Assembly: GCA_934675795.1 (NCBI GenBank)
Contig: CAKURW010000050.1
Span: 1 to 10,943 of the forward strand
Length of the DNA stretch: 10,943 bases
DNA from: an uncultured Collinsella sp.
GTDB lineage: Bacteria > Actinomycetota > Coriobacteriia > Coriobacteriales > Coriobacteriaceae
Direction: 5' to 3'
Shown: positions 5,569 through 10,943 of the stretch, in pieces
How the letters are laid out: each line of letters opens with the position of its first letter
Numbering within the stretch: the stretch's first letter is position 1
Notes under the pieces: generated by a model
What the model was told of the DNA's origin: nothing
The model's input: only the letters and a program-made list of their open reading frames with translations
Database searches by the model: none
Made by a program: the position numbers and the translations under genes

Positions 5569-6369
5569 ATGAGCGCAAATCCGCTGCTTTCCATCGAAGG
5601 TCTGACCGCCTCCGTGGACGAGAAGACTATCCTCCACAACGTCAACCTCAACGTCGCCGCCGGCGAGACCCACGTGCTGATGGGACCCAACGGCGCCGGC
5701 AAGTCCACCCTCGGCCACCTGGTCATGGGCGACCCCGTCTACACGGTCAACGACGGCCGTATCGTCTTTGACGGCCAGGACATCACCGAGCTCACCACCG
5801 ACAAGCGCTCGCGCGCCGGCCTGTTCCTGAGCTTCCAGGCCCCGGTCGAGATTCCGGGCGTGCCGCTGTCGAGCTTTTTGCGCGCCAGCATCGCCGGCCG
5901 CCCCGGCCTGGAGATGAAGGGCAAGGAGTTCCGCCGTCGCGTCAAGGAGCTCGCGGCTGAGCTCAACATGGACACCGCCTACCTCAACCGTGAGCTGGGC
6001 GTGGGCTTCTCGGGCGGCGAGAAAAAGAAGGTCGAGATGCTCCAGCTTCTGCTGCTGCAGCCCAAGCTCGCCATCCTAGACGAGACTGACTCGGGCCTGG
6101 ACGTCGACGCCCTGTCTACCGTCAGCCACGGCATGGACGCCTACCGCAAGAGCTGCGACGGCTCCATGCTCATCATCACGCACAACACGCGCATCCTGGA
6201 GCACCTGGATGTCGACCGCGTCCACGTTATGGTCAAGGGTCACATCGTGCGCGAGGACGACGCCTCGCTGATCCCCTGGATCGACAAGAACGGTTTTGAG
6301 ACCTTCGAGCGCGAGGCCGCCGAGCAGCGCGCCCAGGCCGAGGCCGCCGCTGCCGAGCAGCAGGCGTAA
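5569..6369 (+). CDS. sufC: SufC, ATPase of the SufBCD Fe-S cluster assembly complex
   Basis: SufC is the ABC-type ATPase that binds SufB and SufD and drives the conformational change needed for cluster assembly in the cytosol. The 266-residue product has all ATPase elements: Walker A GPNGAGKS at 39-46, Q-loop Q90 in SFQAPVEIPG, the signature FSGGEKKK at 147-154, Walker B LAILDE at 167-172 with catalytic E172 running into TDSGLD, and H205 of the H-loop. GFSGGEKKK and LDETDSGLD are SufC hallmarks that separate it from transporter ATPases. ATG at 5569 is preferred because GAGAGGG lies five bases upstream and the family begins there; an in-frame ATG at 5539 would add ten atypical residues. The Ala/Gln/Glu-rich tail from about residue 249 is longer than in many SufC proteins. 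It is the first gene of the operon, with sufB 12 bp downstream. Confidence 0.97.
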   Translation: MSANPLLSIEGLTASVDEKTILHNVNLNVAAGETHVLMGPNGAGKSTLGHLVMGDPVYTVNDGRIVFDGQDITELTTDKRSRAGLFLSFQAPVEIPGVPLSSFLRASIAGRPGLEMKGKEFRRRVKELAAELNMDTAYLNRELGVGFSGGEKKKVEMLQLLLLQPKLAILDETDSGLDVDALSTVSHGMDAYRKSCDGSMLIITHNTRILEHLDVDRVHVMVKGHIVREDDASLIPWIDKNGFETFEREAAEQRAQAEAAAAEQQA

Positions 6370-6381
6370 AGGGGCGACGCA

Positions 6382-7794
6382 ATGACCAAGAACCGCACCG
6401 AGGTCGCGGACATCGACCGCAGCCTCTACGACTTCACCTATGGCGAGGAGGGATTCGAGCGCCTCGACGCCGGCATCACGCCCGACATCGTGCGCGAGAT
6501 CAGCGCCAAGAAGGACGAGCCGCAGTGGATGCTCGACCTGCGCCTCAAGTCCCTCGAGATTTTCAACCGCTTCCCGGATCCGACGTGGGGCCCCTCCATC
6601 GAGGGCCTGGACATGGACAACATCGTCACCTACGTCAAGCCCAACACCGAACAAAAGCACGACTGGGAGTCGGTGCCCGACGACATCAAGAATACCTTTG
6701 AGCGCCTGGGCATCCCCGAGGCCGAGCGCAGCTACCTGGCGGGCGTCGGCGCGCAGTACGACTCCGAGCTCGTCTACCACAACATGCAGGACACGGCGTC
6801 CAAGATGGGCATCGTCTACTCCGGTATTGAGGAAGCCCTGCATGACCCGCAGTGGGAGCCGCTCATCCACGAGAAGTTTATGACGCTCATCCCGCCCACC
6901 GACCACAAGTTTGCGGCCCTGCACGGCGCCGTGTGGTCGGGCGGCTCGTTTGTCTACGTGCCCAAGGGCACCAAGCTCGATTTTCCGCTGCAGAGCTACT
7001 TCCGCCTCAACGCCAAGGGCGCCGGTCAGTTTGAGCACACGCTCATCATCGTCGAGGACGATGCCGACCTGCACTTTATCGAGGGTTGCTCCGCGCCCAA
7101 GTACAACGTGGCCAACCTCCACGCCGGCGCTGTGGAGCTTTTTGTGGGCAAACGCGCACACCTGCGCTACTCGACCATCGAGAACTGGTCCAAGAACATG
7201 TACAACCTCAACACCAAGCGTGCGCGCGTGGACGAGGACGGCGACATCGAGTGGATCAGTGGCTCCTTCGGCAGCCACGTGGGCTACCTCTACCCCATGA
7301 GCGTGCTCAACGGCCGCCGCGCCCGGTCGAGCTTTACCGGCATCACCTTTGCCGGCGCCGGTCAGAACCTCGATACCGGCTGCAAGGTCGTGCTCAACGC
7401 ACCCGATACCTCGGCAACCGTCGAGACCAAGGGCATCTCTAAGAGCGGCGGTATCCAGACCTTCCGCAGCTCTATCGTTGCCACGCCCAAGGCCGAGGGC
7501 TCCAAGGCAACCGTGAGCTGTCAGTCGCTGATGCTCGACGACCAAAGCCGCTCCGACACTATTCCGGCCATGGACATCCGCGCCAAGAACGTCGACATCG
7601 GCCACGAGGCCACCATCGGCCGCATCGGCGACGATAAGGTGTTCTACCTGATGAGCCGCGGTATCTCGGAGGAAGAAGCCCGTACCATGATCGTCAACGG
7701 CTTTGCCAACCCGGTCTCCAAGGAGCTACCGCTGGAGTACGCCGTCGAGATGAACAACCTGATCAAGCTCGAGATGGAAGGAGCGATCGGATAA
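6382..7794 (+). CDS. sufB: SufB, scaffold subunit of the SufBCD complex
   Basis: SufB forms a heterodimer with SufD on which the nascent Fe-S cluster is built, fed with sulfur by SufS through SufU. The 470-residue product has the usual family length, and its C-terminal beta-helix region is well conserved (SCQSLMLDDQSRSDTIP, GHEATIGRIGDDKVFYLMSRG). C380 and E409 are 29 residues apart, exactly the spacing of the functional Cys405 and Glu434 of E. coli SufB; H408 precedes the Glu as in that protein. GGSFVYVPKG and FRLNAKGAGQFEHTLI in the middle are also typical. AAGGGG lies just upstream of the ATG. The TAA stop shares its last base with the sufD start. Confidence 0.97.
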   Translation: MTKNRTEVADIDRSLYDFTYGEEGFERLDAGITPDIVREISAKKDEPQWMLDLRLKSLEIFNRFPDPTWGPSIEGLDMDNIVTYVKPNTEQKHDWESVPDDIKNTFERLGIPEAERSYLAGVGAQYDSELVYHNMQDTASKMGIVYSGIEEALHDPQWEPLIHEKFMTLIPPTDHKFAALHGAVWSGGSFVYVPKGTKLDFPLQSYFRLNAKGAGQFEHTLIIVEDDADLHFIEGCSAPKYNVANLHAGAVELFVGKRAHLRYSTIENWSKNMYNLNTKRARVDEDGDIEWISGSFGSHVGYLYPMSVLNGRRARSSFTGITFAGAGQNLDTGCKVVLNAPDTSATVETKGISKSGGIQTFRSSIVATPKAEGSKATVSCQSLMLDDQSRSDTIPAMDIRAKNVDIGHEATIGRIGDDKVFYLMSRGISEEEARTMIVNGFANPVSKELPLEYAVEMNNLIKLEMEGAIG

Positions 7795-9065
7795 TGAAAC
7801 AGACCACCAACACCGCTGCTACCACCCTTGAGCATGTCAACGCGATGCCGGCAGCCACTTGGGGTTGGCTCAAGATGAACCAGACCAAGCTCGAGCTTTC
7901 CGACGAGCTTGCTGCCGCTCCCGCCGAGGCCGTTGAGGTCGAGGGCCTGGACGAGCAGTTCCTCGGCGGCGGTGACGCGTTCGACACCGCCATGGACGCC
8001 ATGGCCGAACGCTTCCCCGAGCGCCGCGCCTCCGCCCCCGGCGACGCCGCCGATCGCGCCCGCATCACCCCCGAGACTGAACTCGACGTGCCCGCCACCT
8101 CCGTCTACCAGGCCGGTGCCATCAAGCTCGAGGAGGAGCTCTCCCCCGCCGAGGCCTTCGAGACCGGCATGGGAGAGGCCGCCTACGCCCATCTGGCCGA
8201 GCATGCCTCCAAGCGCATCGTCATCGATGTGCCTGCATATAAGCACGCAACGGTCACCGTGCGCGTGAGCGGCTTCGACGCGGCGGCCGCCATCGCCGCC
8301 ATCGACGTCGTCGCCCGTCCGCAGGCAACGCTCGACCTGAGCATTGCCCTGGATTCCCCCGTTGCCGGCGAAGGCGTCGTGGGCTCCGTGCTGCGCGTGT
8401 GCGCCCACGAGTACGCCACCGTCAACGTGACCTGCACGCAGACGCTCGACGACAGCTGGATCGCGCTTGACGACACTGGCCTGTTTCTGGACGAGGGCGC
8501 GCGCGTCAACGTACAGCACACCGTCCTGGGTGCTGGTGCCAGCGCCACCGGCCTCGCCGGAGACCTGCTGGGCGACACCGCCAAGGTGACCATCGATACC
8601 GACTACCTGGGCGCCCGCGAGCAGGTGCGCGACTTTAACTACGAGCTGCGCCACCGCGGCCGCAAGACCGAGTGCGAGATCGACGCCAACGGCGTGCTGA
8701 CCGGCACGTCCAAGAAGGTTTACCGCGGCACCATCGACCTCGTGCACGGCTGCAAGGGCGCCGTCGGCACCGAACGCGAGACCGTACTGCTCGCCAACAA
8801 GGGCGTCGACAATAAGACCGTCCCCGTCATCCTGTGCGACGAGGACGATGTCGCCGGCAACCACGGCGCCACCATCGGCCACGTCCGCGACGAGCAGCTG
8901 TTCTACCTCGCCTGCCGCGGCCTTAACCAAAACGCCGCCGAGGATCTGTTCATCCGCGCCAAGCTGGAGGACGCCGCGCTTTCCGCCACCGATGAGCGCA
9001 CCCGCGCCGCCGTCGTCCGCCTGGGTAACAACCTGATCGATAACTTTGAAGAGGAGCTCGCATGA
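7794..9065 (+). CDS. sufD: SufD, partner scaffold subunit of the SufBCD complex
   Basis: SufD pairs with SufB and SufC and is needed for iron entry and for the cluster-building interface. The 423-residue product is less conserved than SufB, as usual for SufD, but shows the N-terminal MPAATWGWLKMNQ motif and the C-terminal block with NHGATIGHVRDEQLFYLACRGL. H357 in NHGATIG corresponds to the functional His360 of E. coli SufD. The residues PVILCDEDDV just before it match the acidic stretch of the family. The ATG overlaps the sufB TAA by one base (TAATG), and AAGGAG lies about ten bases upstream inside sufB. The TGA stop overlaps the sufS start as ATGA. Residues 60-140 are Ala/Glu-rich and poorly conserved. 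Confidence 0.93.
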   Translation: MKQTTNTAATTLEHVNAMPAATWGWLKMNQTKLELSDELAAAPAEAVEVEGLDEQFLGGGDAFDTAMDAMAERFPERRASAPGDAADRARITPETELDVPATSVYQAGAIKLEEELSPAEAFETGMGEAAYAHLAEHASKRIVIDVPAYKHATVTVRVSGFDAAAAIAAIDVVARPQATLDLSIALDSPVAGEGVVGSVLRVCAHEYATVNVTCTQTLDDSWIALDDTGLFLDEGARVNVQHTVLGAGASATGLAGDLLGDTAKVTIDTDYLGAREQVRDFNYELRHRGRKTECEIDANGVLTGTSKKVYRGTIDLVHGCKGAVGTERETVLLANKGVDNKTVPVILCDEDDVAGNHGATIGHVRDEQLFYLACRGLNQNAAEDLFIRAKLEDAALSATDERTRAAVVRLGNNLIDNFEEELA

Positions 9066-10387
9066 TCGATACCGAGCACGTTAAATGCGATACCTGCACC
9101 GCCCCCGAGCCCATGGAGCTCGACGCCAGCGACGAGGCGTCGCGCGGCTGGCCCACTGTCGACATCGAGACCAATCCCTACAAGGGCCAGTTCCCGCTGT
9201 TCCAGCAGCACCCCGAGATCGCCTTCCTCGATAGCGCCGCCACCGCACAGCGCCCTGCCTGCGTGCTCGACGCCGAGCGCGACTTCTACCAGCGCATGAA
9301 CGCCAACCCGCTGCGTGGCCTGTACTCGTTGTCCGTCGAGGCCACCGACGCGATCGCCAAGGTCCGCCAGCAAATCGCCGACCTCATCGGCGCCGCCCAG
9401 GCCAACGAGGTCGTCTTCACCCGCAACACGAGCGAGTCGCTCAACCTGGTCGCCAAGAGTTTTGCACCCACGGTGCTCGAGCCCGGTGACGAGGTCGTCA
9501 TCACCATCATGGAGCACCACTCCAACCTGATTCCGTGGCAGCAGGTCTGCCGCGAGACCGGCGCCAAGCTCGTCTACCTCTACCCCACCAAGACCGGCCA
9601 GCTCACCACCGAGGAGGTTCTTGCCAAGGTTGGTCCCAAGACCAAGATTCTGGCCGTGGGTCAGGTTTCTAACGTGCTGGGCGTCGAGAACCCGGTCAAG
9701 AACCTCGGCAAGCTCGTCCACAAGTACGGCGGCTATCTGGTCGTCGACGGCGCGCAGTCGCTGCCGCACATGCCGGTCGATGTGGACGACCTGGGAGCCG
9801 ACTTCTTTGCCTTTAGCGCACACAAGGCCATGGGCCCCATGGGCATCGGCGTGCTGTGGGGCAAGATGGACCTGCTGAACGCCATGCCGCCCATGCTCAC
9901 CGGTGGCGAGATGATCGATTCGGTCACCGAGCAGGACGCCGTCTGGGCGCCCGTCCCCGAGAAATTCGAAGCCGGCACGCAGGACGCCGCCGGCATCTTC
10001 GCCACGGGCGCCGCCCTTGATTACCTGGTCAACACGGTGGGCTACGAGAACATCCAGGCCCGCGAGCAGGCACTCGTCCACTATCTGATGGGCGAACTCA
10101 TGCAGCTCGACTTTGTCCAGATCATCGGCTCCATCTATTGGGACAACCACCACGGCGTTGTGAGCTTTAACGTCAAGGGCATCCACCCGCACGACGTCGC
10201 GAGCATCATGGACATGGACGGCGTCTGCATCCGCGCCGGCCACCACTGCGCGCAGCCGCTGCTCACCTGGCTGGGCGTCGAGAACCTTGCCTGCTGCCGC
10301 GCCAGCGTGGCCTTCTACAACGACAAGGCCGATATCGACAAGTTCATCGCCGGCCTGCATCACGTTTGGAGCACGTTCAATGGGTAA
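9062..10387 (+). CDS. sufS: SufS, cysteine desulfurase (group II)
   Basis: SufS uses pyridoxal phosphate to take sulfur from L-cysteine, yielding alanine and a protein persulfide that passes to SufU. In the 441-residue product K255 in FSAHK is the PLP-binding lysine, and C396 in RAGHHCAQP is the persulfide-forming cysteine, as in E. coli SufS (RTGHHCA, Cys364). FLDSAATAQRP, NTSESLNLVA, MEHHSNLIPWQ, the PLP-contacting DGAQSLPHMPVD and LTGGEMI are also present. The protein is some 35 residues longer at the N-terminus than typical SufS; that extension carries CDTC at 9-12. The start at 9062 is supported by GAGGAG five bases upstream and by its ATGA overlap with sufD, whereas an internal ATG (codon 18) has no ribosome-binding site. 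The gene overlaps sufU by eight bases. Confidence 0.96.
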   Translation: MIDTEHVKCDTCTAPEPMELDASDEASRGWPTVDIETNPYKGQFPLFQQHPEIAFLDSAATAQRPACVLDAERDFYQRMNANPLRGLYSLSVEATDAIAKVRQQIADLIGAAQANEVVFTRNTSESLNLVAKSFAPTVLEPGDEVVITIMEHHSNLIPWQQVCRETGAKLVYLYPTKTGQLTTEEVLAKVGPKTKILAVGQVSNVLGVENPVKNLGKLVHKYGGYLVVDGAQSLPHMPVDVDDLGADFFAFSAHKAMGPMGIGVLWGKMDLLNAMPPMLTGGEMIDSVTEQDAVWAPVPEKFEAGTQDAAGIFATGAALDYLVNTVGYENIQAREQALVHYLMGELMQLDFVQIIGSIYWDNHHGVVSFNVKGIHPHDVASIMDMDGVCIRAGHHCAQPLLTWLGVENLACCRASVAFYNDKADIDKFIAGLHHVWSTFNG

Positions 10388-10814
10388 TCTGTACACCTCC
10401 ACCACATTTATGGAGCACAACTCGCACCCCGACTATAAGTACGAGATGGATGCTCCCACGCACGAGCACGACGGCATCAACCCCAGCTGCGGAGACGAGC
10501 TCACCTTGCAGCTGCGCGTCGAGAACGGCGTGATCGAGGAGGCCTCCTTTACCGGCCACGGCTGCGCCATCAGCCAGGCCAGCGCCGACATCATGGCCGA
10601 CCTCATCACCGGCGAGACCGTCGAGGAAGCTCACCGCCTGGCAGAGCTCTTCCTCGCCATGATCCGCGGCGAGCAGCTCTCCGAGGAAGACCTGGAAGAC
10701 CTGGACGAAGCCGCCCAGCTCCAGGATATCTCGCACATGCCCGCCCGCGTCAAATGCGCCGAGCTCGCCTGGCGCACCCTCGACGGCATGCTCGAGGGGC
10801 AAAATAATCAGTAG
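10380..10814 (+). CDS. sufU: SufU, zinc-dependent sulfur-transfer partner of SufS
   Basis: SufU accepts the persulfide sulfur from SufS by a zinc-ligand swap and hands it to SufBCD; it replaces SufE in many Gram-positive bacteria. The 144-residue product has the zinc ligands C37 and D39 in NPSCGDEL, C62 in GHGCAIS and C126 in RVKCAELAW. They are spaced almost as in Bacillus subtilis SufU (Cys41, Asp43, Cys66, Cys128). The acidic segment between C62 and C126 (about 98-115) corresponds to the insertion that separates SufU from IscU. Translation starts at the ATG at 10380, inside the last codons of sufS; GGAG at 10368-10371 precedes it by eight bases. It is the last gene of the operon. Confidence 0.95.
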   Translation: MGNLYTSTTFMEHNSHPDYKYEMDAPTHEHDGINPSCGDELTLQLRVENGVIEEASFTGHGCAISQASADIMADLITGETVEEAHRLAELFLAMIRGEQLSEEDLEDLDEAAQLQDISHMPARVKCAELAWRTLDGMLEGQNNQ

Positions 10815-10842
10815 TATTTATAATAAATCTTAAGAATTTCGT

Positions 10843-10880
10843 TGGCCGAATCGCTTGACTAAGAGCGGTTCGGCCATTTT
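10843..10880 (+). terminator. Rho-independent terminator of the suf operon
   Basis: TGGCCGAATCGCT (10843-10855) pairs with AGCGGTTCGGCCA (10864-10876) over 13 bp with a single G-U wobble. It closes an 8-nt loop and is followed by TTTT and CTATT. It starts 28 bp after the sufU stop. On the opposite strand no T run follows, so it serves mainly the suf operon. Confidence 0.9.
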
Positions 10881-10943
10881 CTATTCCGAGAGCTCAGTCT
10901 GTGCCTTCACCCGCGCATAAGCGCGCACGATACGAGAGACGGT
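10881..10943 (-). CDS. 3' end of an unidentified convergent gene
   Basis: On the minus strand the frame is open from the window edge to a TAG at 10881-10883, and reads TVSRIVRAYARVKAQTELSE. Only 20 residues are visible, too few to assign a family. The placement directly behind the suf terminator, the normal amino-acid make-up and the convergent layout make a real gene end plausible, but chance cannot be excluded over 63 bases. Confidence 0.4.
   Translation of the reverse strand, partial: TVSRIVRAYARVKAQTELSE

Noticed and set aside
6076..10420. Very long open frames on the minus strand opposite sufB, sufD and sufS (up to about 500 codons)
   Set aside because: They are antisense shadows caused by G/C-rich third positions. 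Their translations are Gly/Ala/Val/Asp-rich without family motifs, while the plus-strand genes have intact catalytic residues.
10854..10862. CTTGACTAA in the loop of the suf terminator, identical to nine bases at the suf -35 region (5476-5484)
   Set aside because: A nine-base match between two A/T-containing non-coding segments is weak evidence; the copy here is explained by the terminator loop and has no promoter partner.

Overview
The window looks like a chromosomal segment of a high-GC, Gram-positive, probably anaerobic actinobacterium. A gut Coriobacteriia member (Collinsella-like) is the best guess. The pointers are the strongly G/C-biased codons of the suf genes, a sortase-type cell-wall protein ending in MPKTG plus membrane segment, and a suf operon in the order C-B-D-S-U under a divergent Rrf2 regulator, with SufU rather than SufE. 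The taxon is inferred; no marker gene is present.

Layout. Bases 1-243 (+) are the 3' end of a gene resembling the C-terminus of a family-2 glycosyl (rhamnosyl)transferase. Convergent to it, 264-2063 (-) encodes a large AAA-ATPase-like protein with a worn PD-(D/E)XK nuclease-like C-terminus; it has its own candidate promoter. At 2264-4084 (-) lies a secreted, probably wall-anchored protein with a lysozyme-like N-terminal domain and a long Ser/Asp/Lys-rich stalk, closed by a good rho-independent terminator at 2197-2230. At 4213-5346 (-) three tightly packed genes run leftwards: an Rrf2-family regulator with three cysteines, a MntA-type minimal nucleotidyltransferase and a HepT/HI0074-type HEPN protein. 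The last two form a recognisable HEPN/MNT toxin-antitoxin pair.

The 222-bp gap 5347-5568 separates the divergent rrf2 and suf units and is dense in symmetry: a 16-bp inverted repeat with a 15-nt loop, a 14-bp direct repeat, and a TTAGTC/GACTAA dyad overlapping the suf -35 hexamer. To the right, sufC, sufB, sufD, sufS and sufU (5569-10814, +) form one compact operon. The last three junctions overlap, and a strong terminator at 10843-10880 ends it. A convergent gene (-) enters from the right edge; only its last 20 codons are visible.

How the genes work together. SufS takes sulfur from cysteine, SufU accepts it, and the SufBCD scaffold with its ATPase SufC assembles Fe-S clusters. The Rrf2 protein, with cysteines suited to an Fe-S cluster, is the likely sensor and repressor of suf. 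The point most worth a second look is that the HEPN/MNT pair is fused transcriptionally, and probably translationally, to this sensor: the rrf2 stop codon lies inside the mntA ribosome-binding site. This could tie expression of a toxin-antitoxin module to Fe-S status.
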